From Devosia subaequoris (GTDB lineage Bacteria; Pseudomonadota; Alphaproteobacteria; Rhizobiales; Devosiaceae): DNA of 64,000 nucleotides. Below are positions 37,252 to 47,260 of this stretch, piece by piece. Location: the NCBI RefSeq assembly GCF_014197055.1, contig NZ_JACIEW010000004.1, positions 248,001 to 312,000 of the forward strand. The letters run 5' to 3'. Below the pieces are notes generated by a model, which ran no database searches, had not been told where the DNA came from, and saw only the letters and a program-made list of their open reading frames with translations. The translations under genes were made by a program, and so were the position numbers. Position 1 is the stretch's first letter, and each line of letters starts with the position of its first letter.

Positions 37252-37899
37252 ATGGTAGACATCGAGGCCATCCTACCCTATGGACCGGTTTTTTCACGAC
37301 CGGTTGATGAGGTGGCGCGCGATCTGGAATCCTATGCCAAACTCCTGGCGAAATGGCAGTCTGTGCAGAATCTGGTTTCACGTGAAACATTGACTCACAT
37401 CTGGACCCGGCACTTTGCTGACAGCCTGCAGGTCCTCAGTTTGACGACCGAGGATGATCGGCTGTGTCTTGATATCGGCAGCGGCGGCGGGTTTCCCGCG
37501 CTCCCTATGGCCATTGCCAGCAAAGGCACCGATCGCCAGTTCGTCCTGATCGAGCCGACGGCCCGCAAAGTCAGCTTTCTTCGCACCGTAGCGCGAGAAC
37601 TAGGGCTCAACGTGACGGTAATCGGACGTCGCAGCGACCAGGTTGATTCACGTGAAACAGGCGTGCCGGACGTCATTACCTCCCGCGCTTTGGCCGCCAT
37701 GCCCCAATTGTGCGGTTGGATGGCGCCATTTTTCGGTCCAAACAGCAGAGCCTTGCTGCATAAAGGACGGGAACATGTTGAAGAGCTCGTGGAATCGGGT
37801 GCGCAGTGGCATCATGACGTGCTAGTAAGGGTGAGTGACACAGATCCCGGCGGCGTGATCCTGACGATTACGAATCTGCGCCGGAAAACAATGCGTTAG
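37252..37899 (+). CDS. rsmG: 16S rRNA (guanine-527-N7)-methyltransferase RsmG (GidB)
   Basis: 215 residues. Methylates G527 of 16S rRNA using S-adenosylmethionine. N-terminal LAKWQSVQNLVSRETLTHIW motif, then the AdoMet loop CLDIGSGGGFPALPMAI, LIEPTARKVSFLRTV, and SRALAAMPQLCGW. The codons for VSRET and DSRET each contain a parS-like site. Its ATG directly follows the mnmG stop. Confidence 0.98.
   Translation: MVDIEAILPYGPVFSRPVDEVARDLESYAKLLAKWQSVQNLVSRETLTHIWTRHFADSLQVLSLTTEDDRLCLDIGSGGGFPALPMAIASKGTDRQFVLIEPTARKVSFLRTVARELGLNVTVIGRRSDQVDSRETGVPDVITSRALAAMPQLCGWMAPFFGPNSRALLHKGREHVEELVESGAQWHHDVLVRVSDTDPGGVILTITNLRRKTMR
37375..37388 (+). other. parS site 7 (inside rsmG, fully symmetric)
   Basis: GTTTCACGTGAAAC followed by A: the perfect 14-base palindrome of the bacterial parS consensus TGTTTCACGTGAAACA, one outer base different. 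It reads Val-Ser-Arg-Glu-Thr in rsmG. This is the strongest site in the window, 540 bases before parA. Confidence 0.85.
37645..37658 (+). other. parS-like site 8 (inside rsmG)
   Basis: GATTCACGTGAAAC followed by A, preceded by TT. It reads Asp-Ser-Arg-Glu-Thr in rsmG, 257 bases downstream of site 7. Confidence 0.75.
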
Positions 37900-37917
37900 C
37901 GGCACACGGAGGCCAAT

Positions 37918-38718
<801 letters not shown>

Positions 38719-38727
38719 GAGCTCAAT

Positions 38728-39603
38728 ATGACCGACAAACCAACCCGACTGGGCCGAGGCCTTGCCGCCCTGATTGGTGATATGGCGGTGGTTGAAGGTG
38801 CGCGGGTGACCGAGTCATCTGGTGGCAGCAAGCGCCTCCCGGTCGATTTCATCATTGCCAATCGGGCTAATCCACGGCGCAGCTTCGACGCCGAACAGCT
38901 TGAAGAACTGACCAACTCAATTCGGGAAAAGGGCGTTATGTCGCCCTTACTGGTAAGGCCCACTGATGATCCGAATATTTTCGAGCTTATCGCCGGTGAG
39001 CGGCGTTGGCGGGCGGCTCAGAAGGCCGGCCTGCACGATGTACCGGTCATCGTCCGAGAGGTCGATGACAAGGAAGCGCTTGAGCTGGCCATTATCGAGA
39101 ATGTGCAGCGTGCTGACCTGAACCCGCTTGAAGAGGCCCTGGGATATGGGCAGCTGATCGAGCAGTTTGAATATACCCAGCAGGACCTGGCCCAGGTCAT
39201 CGGTAAGTCGCGCTCGCACGTCGCCAATACGCTGCGCCTGCTCAAGTTGCCCGAAGATGTGCGGGGCATGGTTTCGGGTGGCACCTTGACCGCCGGACAC
39301 GCCAGAACATTGATTACAGCCGAAGATCCTGCTGCCCTTGCCCGCCAAATCGTTGACAAGGGGCTGTCGGTGCGTGAGGCGGAGGCGCTTAGCCAACAGC
39401 GCGATCTGCCCAAGCGCAAGCCCGTTGCGGAGCATGCGCAGCGCGATGCGGACACGCTGGCGCTGGAAAGGCGCTTGGCCGATGCGCTCGGGTTGAGCGT
39501 CGCACTCAACCATTCAGAGCGCGGCGGGAAGGTTGAAATTCGCTATAAGACGCTGGAGCAGCTTGATGATATCTGCCTCCGCCTGACTGGTCGCACCAAC
39601 TAA
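38728..39603 (+). CDS. parB: Chromosome partitioning protein ParB
   Basis: 291 residues. CTP-dependent DNA clamp that loads at parS and spreads. N-terminal LGRGLAALIGD contacts ParA, the CTPase region shows ELIAGERRWRAAQKAGL and IIENVQRADLNPLEEALGY, the HTH that reads parS is QQDLAQVIGKSRSHVANTL, and a C-terminal dimerisation part ends the protein. The numerous parS-like palindromes around it are its expected targets. Confidence 0.98.
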   Translation: MTDKPTRLGRGLAALIGDMAVVEGARVTESSGGSKRLPVDFIIANRANPRRSFDAEQLEELTNSIREKGVMSPLLVRPTDDPNIFELIAGERRWRAAQKAGLHDVPVIVREVDDKEALELAIIENVQRADLNPLEEALGYGQLIEQFEYTQQDLAQVIGKSRSHVANTLRLLKLPEDVRGMVSGGTLTAGHARTLITAEDPAALARQIVDKGLSVREAEALSQQRDLPKRKPVAEHAQRDADTLALERRLADALGLSVALNHSERGGKVEIRYKTLEQLDDICLRLTGRTN

Positions 39604-39621
39604 CAGCCTGATATCAAAACT

Positions 39622-39635
39622 GTTCCACGTGAAAC
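39622..39635 (+). other. parS-like site 9 (behind parB)
   Basis: GTTCCACGTGAAAC, one base from the symmetric core, 18 bases after the parB stop. It overlaps the start of the terminator stem at 39632. Confidence 0.65.
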
Positions 39636-39657
39636 CGCCGCTTTTGGGGAGGTTTTT
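39632..39657 (+). terminator. Terminator after parB
   Basis: AAACCGCC (39632-39639) / GGAGGTTT (39648-39655) with one G-A mismatch, then a run of T. The T run and the position between convergent parB and holA support a terminator; it shares four bases with parS-like site 9. Confidence 0.6.
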
Positions 39658-39683
39658 TCGTGCACGTTGCAGGTCGTTGCCGA

Positions 39684-40706
39684 CTAGTGCGTGGCGGCCA
39701 TCATGCAGAGGGCGAGCGTGGTGCGACGCAGGATAGCGTCGGCTAGTGCCGGCTTGCGGCGCGAATCTGAAACGCCTTGCAGCAAACGTTCTATAGCCTG
39801 GGAGAGGGCAGGGTCGGTCCATAGACGCAATTGTTGCTCCAGAGCTCCGATGCGCGAGAAATGCGGCTTGGGCCGTTGGCCGTCGAGGACCGCTCGGGCC
39901 GTTTTGCCGGTATCGACCTGGGTCCGCCAGCGGCGAAGATTGGCGAAGTGATTGGTCAGCATGGCCAGCAATTGCTGCGGATTGACATTGGCCGCCAGGG
40001 CCCGGTTCAGGGCCAGTTCCAGTTTTTCCGCATGGCCACCGCCGGTGGCGTCGAGAATGGCGTCGATGGCCAAGGCGCCGTTGTCGGCGCAGAGCAGCAG
40101 CACATCCTCACGCGTCAACGCCTTGCTTGACGCGGCGTAGAGGGTCAGCTTCTCCAGCTCGCGCCGGGTCACTTCCCGGTCGTTGCCAAGTATTTCGCGC
40201 AAGGTCGGCACAACGTCGCTATCGGCGCGGATACCGGCCTGGTTGAAGGTCTCGCGCATCAGCGCCATCAGGGTTTCATCCGAATCCGGGTAGCAGGGCA
40301 GGGCGCGGCCGAGCTTTGACGCCTCTACTAGCGAGCGCAGCGCATCGCGCGGGGTGAGATTGTCGGCCTCGAGCACGATGGCCGTGCCTCCGGGGTCATC
40401 CCGCAGCTCGGTGAGCGGCATGACCAGCGCCTTGGTGGCATTGCGTACCCGGATGATGCGCTTGCCACCAAATAGCGAGACTGAGCGGGCCTCCAGCACC
40501 AGTTGCGAGGGATCGGAAGCCAGCTCCGGCCCGTCAAATATAGTGACATTGGCAGACGCTGGATCCTCGCCGCTCAAATGGCGAATCAGGCGTTGCGCGG
40601 TTTCGCGCACCAGGCCGCCATCCGGCCCATAGGCGAGAAAGATCCCCTCGCTGAGATCGGGACGCGCCAGGTAGCGCGCCACTTCGTGGGCCTTGAGGGC
40701 CGTCAT
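39684..40706 (-). CDS. holA: DNA polymerase III delta subunit
   Basis: 340 residues. Clamp-loader subunit that opens the beta ring. N-terminal EGIFLAYGPDGGLVRETAQRL is the degenerate AAA+ start, SLFGGKRIIRVRNATKA and the helical NPQQLLAMLTNHFANLRRW collar region are typical. It starts on the base right after the leuS stop. In many Rhizobiales an lptE gene separates leuS from holA; here none does. Confidence 0.95.
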   Translation of the reverse strand: MTALKAHEVARYLARPDLSEGIFLAYGPDGGLVRETAQRLIRHLSGEDPASANVTIFDGPELASDPSQLVLEARSVSLFGGKRIIRVRNATKALVMPLTELRDDPGGTAIVLEADNLTPRDALRSLVEASKLGRALPCYPDSDETLMALMRETFNQAGIRADSDVVPTLREILGNDREVTRRELEKLTLYAASSKALTREDVLLLCADNGALAIDAILDATGGGHAEKLELALNRALAANVNPQQLLAMLTNHFANLRRWRTQVDTGKTARAVLDGQRPKPHFSRIGALEQQLRLWTDPALSQAIERLLQGVSDSRRKPALADAILRRTTLALCMMAATH

Positions 40707-43343
40707 CTAGACGACGATGTTGACGATGCGGTTGGGCACCACCACCACCTTTTTCGGAGCCTTGCCGTCCAGCGCCTTCTGGACGATCTCCAGGGCGAGC
40801 ACCAGGGCTTCCACCTCGGTCGCCGGCATGTCCTTGGCGACATTGATCTCGCCGCGACGCTTGCCATTGAGCTGGATCGGGAGGGTCACCTCATCGTCGA
40901 CCAGCATGGCCGGATCCACCTCGGGCCACAGTGCGTCAGCGACAAGTCCTTGTTTTCCGAGTACTTCCCAACAGCTTTCGGCCAGATGCGGCATCATCAG
41001 ATTGACGAGTTGGACCAGCTTTTCGACGCCGTCGCGCAAGGTCGGCGTGAGATCGGTGGCCGACTTGCTCTCCTTTGCCTTAACCAGGGCATTGGTCAGC
41101 TCATAGATGCGAGCGACGGCGCGGTTGAAACCGAGCCCTTCAATATCCTGGGCAACGCCGGCGACGGCGCGATGAACGATCTTGCGCAGCGCCACCGCAT
41201 CAGGCTTTTCTTGCGAAACAGTCCCCGAAGATTGTTCGGAAAGTTCGACCGTGTCGTTGACCAGCCGCCAGATGCGTTGCTGGAAGCGGCTGGCCCCTTC
41301 GACGCCGGACTCGGTCCATTGCACATCGCGCTCCGGCGGGGAATCGGAGAGCATGAACCAGCGGGCCGTATCGGCGCCATAGCTGCGCACGATCTCATCG
41401 GGGTCCACAACGTTCTTCTTGGATTTGCTCATCTTCTCGACCGAACCGATGGCAATCGGCGCGCCGCTGGTTGCGTGACGGGCGGTGCGAGTGTCGCCCT
41501 CGGTCTCGATGATAATGTCGGTGGGCGGCACCCATTCGCCCTTGTCGCCCTTGTAGGTTTCGTGGGTCACCATGCCCTGGGTGAACATGCCCTTGAACGG
41601 CTCGTCGATGCCCACATGGCCGGTCACCTTCATGGCGCGGGTGAAGAAGCGCGAATAGAGCAGGTGCAGGATCGCGTGCTCAATGCCGCCGATATATTGA
41701 TCCACCGGCAGCCAATGATTGGCGACATCGGGGATGGTGGGCGTATCGGCTTGGGGTGCGGTGAACCGGGCGAAATACCAGGACGAATCTACGAAAGTGT
41801 CCATGGTATCGGTCTCGCGACGCGCGGCCGCGCCACATTGCGGACAATGGACATGCTTCCAGGTCGGGTGGTGGTCGAGCGCATTGCCTGGCTTGTCGAA
41901 GGTAACATCCTCAGGCAACACCACTGGCAGATCCTTTTTGGGCACGGGAATGGTGCCGCAGACCTCGCAATGGATCACCGGAATGGGGCAGCCCCAATAG
42001 CGCTGACGGGAAATACCCCAGTCGCGCAGGCGGTAATTGACCTCGACCTTGCCCTGCGGCTTACCATCGACCGTGCGGGCAGCGAAATGATCGGCGATCC
42101 GTGTCTTGGCGTCTTCGATGGTCAGGCCATCGAGAAAGTCCGAGTTGAAGATGTTACCGGCGTCAACATAGGCTTCGTTGGCAATCGAGAAGCTAGCTGG
42201 ATCGGCGTCCGGCGGCAGGACCACCGGGGTGACCGGCAGATCATATTTGCGGGCGAAATCTAGATCGCGCTGGTCGTGTGCCGGGCAGCCGAACACCGCG
42301 CCGGTGCCGTAGTCCATCAGCACGAAATTGGCGACATAGACGGGCAGGGTTTCACCCTCGACGACAGGATGCTTGACGCGCAGACCGGTGAACACGCCCT
42401 TTTTCTCGGCCCTTTCGAGCGTTTCGGTGGCAGTGCCCTGGCGATGGAATTCGGCGATGAACTCGGTGAGGGCCGGATTGTCCTTGGCCAATTGCGCCGT
42501 CAAAGGGTGGTCGGGCGAGAGCGCGATGAAAGAGGCGCCAAAAATCGTGTCCGGTCGCGTGGTGAAGACGTCGATGCTCTTGGCATCTGTCTTCTCGCTG
42601 GCCTCGAGTTCGAACAACAGCCGCAGGCCTTCGGACTTGCCGATCCAGTTGCGCTGCATGACGCGCACTTTTTCCGGCCAATCCGTGAGACCATTGAGGG
42701 CTTCGAGTAGTTCCTCGGCGAAGTCGGAGATCCTGAAGAACCATTGGGTCAGCTCGCGCTGCTCGACCACGGCGCCGGAGCGCCAGCCCTTGCCGTCGAT
42801 CACCTGCTCATTGGCGAGCACGGTCATGTCGACCGGGTCCCAGTTGACCTTGGAGCTCTTGCGGGTCACCAGGCCCGCTTCGAGCATGTCGATGAACATG
42901 GCCTGCTGATGCTTGTAATAGTCGGGCGAACAGGTGGCGATTTCGCGCGTCCAGTCGATCGACAGGCCCATCGATTTGAGCTGGGCCTTCATCGCCTCGA
43001 TGTTCTGATAGGTCCAGGCACCGGGATGGGTCTTGCGCTCGATCGCGGCATTTTCCGCGGGCAGGCCGAACGCGTCCCAGCCCATGGGGTGCAGCACATT
43101 CTTGCCGCGGGCACGGTGATAGCGCGCCACCACATCGCCCATGGCGTAATTGCGCACATGGCCCATATGGATGCGGCCCGAAGGGTAGGGGAACATCTCA
43201 AGGACATAATAGGGATCGCGCGGATCGTCATTTGTGGTGACGAAACTCTTGTTCTCGTCCCACACCTTCTGCCATTTCGGTTCGCTTTCGCGCGGATTGT
43301 AGCGTTCGCCGCTCACGTGATGGTCGTCCTTGCAAGATTTCAC
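40707..43343 (-). CDS. leuS: Leucyl-tRNA synthetase
   Basis: 878 residues, class-I synthetase. HIGH motif in [20 protein letters not shown] (residues 50-69), the editing CP1 domain with [12 protein letters not shown], a zinc-like [20 protein letters not shown] insertion, and the [12 protein letters not shown] signature near residue 630. The C-terminal anticodon part is complete. ATG 43343 is followed by a GTG at 43316 that is an alternative start. It heads leuS-holA. Confidence 0.98.
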   Translation of the reverse strand: MKSCKDDHHVSGERYNPRESEPKWQKVWDENKSFVTTNDDPRDPYYVLEMFPYPSGRIHMGHVRNYAMGDVVARYHRARGKNVLHPMGWDAFGLPAENAAIERKTHPGAWTYQNIEAMKAQLKSMGLSIDWTREIATCSPDYYKHQQAMFIDMLEAGLVTRKSSKVNWDPVDMTVLANEQVIDGKGWRSGAVVEQRELTQWFFRISDFAEELLEALNGLTDWPEKVRVMQRNWIGKSEGLRLLFELEASEKTDAKSIDVFTTRPDTIFGASFIALSPDHPLTAQLAKDNPALTEFIAEFHRQGTATETLERAEKKGVFTGLRVKHPVVEGETLPVYVANFVLMDYGTGAVFGCPAHDQRDLDFARKYDLPVTPVVLPPDADPASFSIANEAYVDAGNIFNSDFLDGLTIEDAKTRIADHFAARTVDGKPQGKVEVNYRLRDWGISRQRYWGCPIPVIHCEVCGTIPVPKKDLPVVLPEDVTFDKPGNALDHHPTWKHVHCPQCGAAARRETDTMDTFVDSSWYFARFTAPQADTPTIPDVANHWLPVDQYIGGIEHAILHLLYSRFFTRAMKVTGHVGIDEPFKGMFTQGMVTHETYKGDKGEWVPPTDIIIETEGDTRTARHATSGAPIAIGSVEKMSKSKKNVVDPDEIVRSYGADTARWFMLSDSPPERDVQWTESGVEGASRFQQRIWRLVNDTVELSEQSSGTVSQEKPDAVALRKIVHRAVAGVAQDIEGLGFNRAVARIYELTNALVKAKESKSATDLTPTLRDGVEKLVQLVNLMMPHLAESCWEVLGKQGLVADALWPEVDPAMLVDDEVTLPIQLNGKRRGEINVAKDMPATEVEALVLALEIVQKALDGKAPKKVVVVPNRIVNIVV

Positions 43344-43450
43344 GCCTGGCCCGCCGCAAATGGCGGCACAGCTTGCGTTTTTGAGGGTTTTTGGCTACCC
43401 GGACCATCACCAGAAATCCCTTGCTAGGTCAACAGATACGGGGCCGGAAC

Positions 43451-44125
43451 ATGGCTGATCGCGCTGAAAGCGCCGCAACGCGCCTCGACTATATCCGCAC
43501 GCGCATGGAAAAAGCCCGCCGCCGTTTCGGCGCTCCGCCCGATGCAGTGGAACTGGTTGCCGTTTCCAAAACCTTTTCGGCCGACGCCATCGAGCCCTAT
43601 ATCGCGGCGGGTCAGCGCGTATTCGGTGAGAACCGGGTGCAGGAGGCCAAGGAAAAATGGCTTGGGCTGCGCGAGAAATATGCCAATCTCAGCCTGCATC
43701 TGATCGGACCGCTGCAGTCGAACAAGGCGCGTGAGGCGGTCGCTCTGTTCGACGTCATCGAATCGGTTGATCGGGAGAAGATCGCGGCCGCCCTGGCCGC
43801 AGAAATGGTCCGGGCGGAGCGGCATCTGCCTTGTTTCGTGCAGGTCAATATTGGCGGCGAAGAGCAAAAGGCCGGTGTGCCAGTCGACGAGGCAGTGGCG
43901 TTTGTGCACCGTTGCCGCGAGGTACATGGGCTCAATATTGTCGGACTGATGTGCATCCCACCCGATGGCCAGCCAGCCGGCCCCTATTTTGCGCATCTGG
44001 CTCAGCTGGGTCGGGCGGCAGATGTCGAGCAGCTTTCCATGGGCATGAGCGGCGACTTCGAAACCGCCATTGCCATGGGTGCCACCTATGTGCGGGTGGG
44101 CTCGGCGCTGTTCGGCAAGCGCTAG
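43451..44125 (+). CDS. YggS family PLP-binding protein (PLP homeostasis)
   Basis: 224 residues. Alanine-racemase-like barrel that binds pyridoxal phosphate without known catalysis and buffers PLP and amino acid pools. ELVAVSKTFSADAIEPY contains the PLP lysine near residue 36, VFGENRVQEAKEKW, LHLIGPLQSNKAREAV, and MGMSGDFETAIAMGATYVRVG close the family pattern. ATG 43451 follows GGCCGGAAC. Divergent from leuS. Confidence 0.96.
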   Translation: MADRAESAATRLDYIRTRMEKARRRFGAPPDAVELVAVSKTFSADAIEPYIAAGQRVFGENRVQEAKEKWLGLREKYANLSLHLIGPLQSNKAREAVALFDVIESVDREKIAAALAAEMVRAERHLPCFVQVNIGGEEQKAGVPVDEAVAFVHRCREVHGLNIVGLMCIPPDGQPAGPYFAHLAQLGRAADVEQLSMGMSGDFETAIAMGATYVRVGSALFGKR

Positions 44126-44258
44126 GCGCCGCCTGCAACTTTTCATCCGGTAAGCGCGTTGCTCAAGCGGAAATAACGCCGTTGTGATTCGCTGATCAAA
44201 AACGGGTCGCAATAGTGTGAACTTGGTCGGTAAGTCACGGAAAAGACCGGAGAAAACA

Positions 44259-44942
44259 ATGAACAAGCGACGCATCCTAGTCGTAGATGACGACGCGGAC
44301 CTGCGCCAGACCCTGGTTGAACAACTCAAGGGCGAGCCTGATTTCGATGTTCTCCAGGCCGGAACGGCCAATGAGGCGCTCAAGGCAGTGCGCGAACATA
44401 ATGTCGAGTTGACTATTCTCGATGTCGGCCTGCCGGACATGGACGGCCGCGAGGCGGTTCGGATGATGCGCCAGGAGGGTTACAACAGCCCCGTGCTGAT
44501 GCTGACTGGTCATGACACCGACGCTGACGAAATCAAGGGTCTTGAGGCTGGGGCCAATGACTATCTGACCAAGCCATTCCGCTATCCGGTGCTGCTTGCC
44601 CGGATCAATGCGGCGCTGCGTCAGCGAGATCAAAGCGAAGACGCGGTCTTTACCATCGGGCAATACAGCTTCCAGCCTGCGGCCAAAGTGCTTGAGACCA
44701 ATGAGGGGATCAAGGTGCGCCTGACCGACAAGGAGACTTCCATCTTGAAGTATCTTTATCGCCAGGGGCCCAAGACCATCACGCGCGATGTGCTGCTGAA
44801 GGAGGTCTGGGGCTACAATAACCGGGTCACCACCCATACGCTGGAAACCCATATCTACCGGTTGCGGCAGAAGATCGAGCGCGACCCCTCCAATGCGCGG
44901 CTTCTCGTGACGGAGGACGGGGGCTACCGTCTCGTCCCCTGA
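44259..44942 (+). CDS. OmpR/PhoB-family response regulator, CenR-like
   Basis: 227 residues. The receiver domain has acidic pocket VVDDDADLR, phosphoacceptor Asp55 in LDVGLPDMDG, Thr83 in MLTGHD and Lys105 in LTKPFR; the C-terminal winged helix has LTDKETSILKYLYRQGPKTI and LETHIYRLRQKIERDP. The closest remembered match is CenR, the essential envelope-linked regulator of alphaproteobacteria, but this needs a homology search. No histidine kinase is adjacent. ATG 44259 is used; an upstream 44217 start would add 14 residues. Confidence 0.85.
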   Translation: MNKRRILVVDDDADLRQTLVEQLKGEPDFDVLQAGTANEALKAVREHNVELTILDVGLPDMDGREAVRMMRQEGYNSPVLMLTGHDTDADEIKGLEAGANDYLTKPFRYPVLLARINAALRQRDQSEDAVFTIGQYSFQPAAKVLETNEGIKVRLTDKETSILKYLYRQGPKTITRDVLLKEVWGYNNRVTTHTLETHIYRLRQKIERDPSNARLLVTEDGGYRLVP

Positions 44943-45049
44943 GCGGCGCAAAGCCTTTCATTTCCTGCCCGAACCAGACTATAGCTTGAGCCGGAACAGT
45001 CGCCCGCAGCCAGCGGGCGGCGCAATTTGGCGCTTTGGGTCTGGGGCAT

Positions 45050-45508
45050 ATGAGAATGGACGACGCGGCCGGGGTCTTGGCTCGGGCCGATTTCTTCGAC
45101 ATCTGCGACGACGAGCAATTGCGCATGCTCGGCTTTGCGGGCGATCGCAAGCATTTCGATGCCGATGCGGTCATCTACAAGGCTGGCGATGTGCCCAGCG
45201 GCGCCTATGTGCTGATCGAGGGGACCATAAAGGCCAAGCATGAAGGCGCCGAGGCTGGCAAGCCCTATGCCCTCTCCGAGCCAGGCAGCGTCATTTCCCC
45301 CACTTCGTTGATCCTGGAAAAGCCCCGTCCGGTGACTTTTACCGCCGTGACAGACTGCGAATTGCTGTTCGTGCCCCGTACCGCGTTTCTCAAGCTGGCG
45401 CGGCAGAACCCTGATCTGGCCGCGCGCGCCGCGCAACGCATCGAGCAGGAACTGGGCCGCTATATGCATGCGCTTGAGCCGCTCAAGGGCAAGATGAGGG
45501 GCGGTTAG
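45050..45508 (+). CDS. Cyclic nucleotide-binding domain protein
   Basis: 152 residues, a single cNMP-binding beta-roll: FFDICDDEQLRMLGFAGDRK, VIYKAGDVPSGAYVLIEGTI, SEPGSVISPTSLILEKPRPV, and FVPRTAFLKLARQNPDLAAR. There is no DNA-binding HTH, so it is not a full Crp/Fnr regulator. The PBC stretch (SEPGSVIS) lacks the usual arginine that contacts cyclic phosphate, making nucleotide binding doubtful. It lies between the CenR-like regulator and the DUF930 gene. Confidence 0.85.
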   Translation: MRMDDAAGVLARADFFDICDDEQLRMLGFAGDRKHFDADAVIYKAGDVPSGAYVLIEGTIKAKHEGAEAGKPYALSEPGSVISPTSLILEKPRPVTFTAVTDCELLFVPRTAFLKLARQNPDLAARAAQRIEQELGRYMHALEPLKGKMRGG

Positions 45509-45547
45509 CCTCATCGCAAAACTGCCGCAAATGCTCTTCATGTCACG

Positions 45548-46237
45548 GTGGTGGAGCGGGCCAGAACAGCGCGGACAGGGTCAGGGCGCAGTCTGGCTGT
45601 GCTGGCGGCTTCGGTTGGCCTGCATCTGTTGTTCGCCCTCGTACTGGCTCTGCTGGCGATCCCTGAACCGTTTGCGCCCACCGAGACGGGCAGCATAGCG
45701 GTCGAGCTCTTGTCCGAGGCCGACTATGCCGAGCTGGTTGCCCCGGAGCCGGCCCCGGAAATGCCACATCTTGAGCCGGTATCTCCCGAATTCAGGCCGA
45801 AGGCGCAAGCGGAGCCGGCCGTCGTAGCCGGAGAGGGTGGCATGGTAGCGGCGACTGAATTCTTTGCCGCCGACATTCTCAATGATCCGTCCCACCGCGA
45901 GGTGCAGCAGAATTTCCCGTTGCTTGCCAGCCGGGAGCAAGTCATCCAATTGTGCAATATCGAAGCGCTTGAGCAATTGCGGGACCATGGAGTGGCCGAC
46001 AATCCCGATGCCCTGGTGGGCTATGCCTTTGATGGCATCGCGGTGGCCGGGTTGTCCTTGGAAGCTAACGGTGGCGCCTTTCGTGCTGCTGGCCGATGGC
46101 ACCGCATCCGCTATCACTGCGAAGTGGCCCCGGATATCCGAAGCGTTTCCCAGTTTTCATATGCTGTGGGCGCGTTGGTGCCGGAGAGCCAGTGGGAAGC
46201 TCACTTTCTCAATTCCGATGATGATTGGCTGGATTAG
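45548..46237 (+). CDS. DUF930 domain-containing protein
   Basis: 229 residues with GTG start. An N-terminal membrane helix (LAVLAASVGLHLLFALVLAL) precedes a proline/glutamate-rich stretch like a TonB spacer, then a DUF930 domain (FFAADILNDPSHREVQQNFP, QLCNIEALEQLRDHG, FRAAGRWHRIRYHCEVAPD). The domain has two cysteines and likely faces the periplasm. Function unknown; DUF930 proteins are mostly confined to Rhizobiales. It is convergent with xthA, separated by three bases. Confidence 0.82.
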   Translation: MVERARTARTGSGRSLAVLAASVGLHLLFALVLALLAIPEPFAPTETGSIAVELLSEADYAELVAPEPAPEMPHLEPVSPEFRPKAQAEPAVVAGEGGMVAATEFFAADILNDPSHREVQQNFPLLASREQVIQLCNIEALEQLRDHGVADNPDALVGYAFDGIAVAGLSLEANGGAFRAAGRWHRIRYHCEVAPDIRSVSQFSYAVGALVPESQWEAHFLNSDDDWLD

Positions 46238-46240
46238 GCG

Positions 46241-47053
46241 TCAGGGTCGCACGAAACGGGCGATCACCGGCACGTGGTCAGAAGGCTTTTCGGTCCAGCC
46301 GCGGGCCGGCTTGATGATTTCGGCGCCCACCGAGCGCTCGGCAACATCGGCGGTGGACCAGATATGGTCGAGCCGCCGGCCGCGGTTCGAGGCTTCCCAG
46401 TCCTTGCCGCGATAGCTCCACCAGGAATAGATCTTGGTGTCGTGGGGCACATGCTTGCGTACCAGATCGGTCCAGCCGTGACCGCCATTGAGGATAGCGT
46501 CGAGCGCTTCGGTTTCAATTGGGGTGTGGCTGACGACCTTTAAAAGCTGCTTGTGGCTCCAGACGTCATTTTCATGCGGAGCAATGTTGAAGTCGCCGGC
46601 GATCAGGTGGCCGCGCTGAAATACGGGCTCGGCGAACCAGGTCTTGAGCTCGTCGAGAAACCCCAGCTTATGCTTGAATTTGGGGTTGATCTCGGGGTCG
46701 GGCTCATCGCCCCCGGCGGGGATGTAGAAATTGTGGAGGGTAAAGGGGCCGTGGCCCAGGTCGACGAGCGCGGAAACGTGGCGCGACTCTTCAATTTCGC
46801 AGAAGACGCGGCGGGACACATCGGTCAGCGGGAATTTCGAGACAATGGCGACGCCGTGATAGCCCTTCTGGCCGTGTACGGCCATGTACGGGTAGCCGGC
46901 TTCAATGAAGGCGTTCCGGGGAAACTGGTCATCGGTGCATTTGATTTCCTGCAGCATCAGCACGTCAGGCTGATATTGCGCCAGAAAATCGAGCACCATG
47001 GGTAGGCGCAAGCGCACCGAATTGATGTTCCAGGTGACGACGGAATGGGTCAT
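46241..47053 (-). CDS. xthA: Exodeoxyribonuclease III (AP endonuclease)
   Basis: 270 residues. Cleaves abasic sites and trims 3' ends in base-excision repair. Mg-site LMLQEIKCTDDQFP (glutamate of QEIK), GYHGVAIVSKFPL, HNFYIPAGGDEPDPE, IAGDFNIAPHENDVW, and RRLDHIWSTADV plus SDHVPVIARF at the end give the catalytic Asp-Asn and His residues. Confidence 0.98.
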   Translation of the reverse strand: MTHSVVTWNINSVRLRLPMVLDFLAQYQPDVLMLQEIKCTDDQFPRNAFIEAGYPYMAVHGQKGYHGVAIVSKFPLTDVSRRVFCEIEESRHVSALVDLGHGPFTLHNFYIPAGGDEPDPEINPKFKHKLGFLDELKTWFAEPVFQRGHLIAGDFNIAPHENDVWSHKQLLKVVSHTPIETEALDAILNGGHGWTDLVRKHVPHDTKIYSWWSYRGKDWEASNRGRRLDHIWSTADVAERSVGAEIIKPARGWTEKPSDHVPVIARFVRP

Positions 47054-47160
47054 AGGGCGTCCGGGGAATCGGGTCTTGGCGAGTTGTGCCCCGTTATCGC
47101 CAAGGCGGGAGCACGGGTAAAGCCGGAAATGGCGTTGGGGCGACAGGAACTGTCAGCAGC

Positions 47161-47174
47161 GTTTCACGTGAATC
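47161..47174 (+). other. parS-like site 10 (xthA-rplS gap)
   Basis: GTTTCACGTGAATC in the gap between xthA and rplS, 36 bases before the rplS terminator stem. It is the rightmost site seen. Confidence 0.6.
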
Positions 47175-47210
47175 GCATTGGCTCTGGCAAGGTGCGCCAG
47201 CAACCAGCAA

Positions 47211-47236
47211 AAAGCCCGGCACAGAGGCCGGGCTTT
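47211..47236 (-). terminator. Intrinsic terminator after rplS
   Basis: AAAGCCCGGC / GCCGGGCTTT, 10-bp perfect stem with a 6-base loop; the T run on the minus strand comes from AAAA at 47208. It ends the leftward rimM-trmD-rplS transcript. Confidence 0.85.
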
Positions 47237-47260
47237 TCAATTCTCGGAGCGCTGGGGCTC

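Noticed and set aside
40503-42263. A 586-residue open frame antisense to leuS and holA
   Set aside because: Runs through the well-conserved LeuS frame; composition is typical of an antisense shadow.
43312-43321. TCACGTGA at the start of leuS
   Set aside because: Only the inner eight bases match parS; the flanks (GC and TG) do not, and it is explained by the GTG/TGA context of the leuS start.
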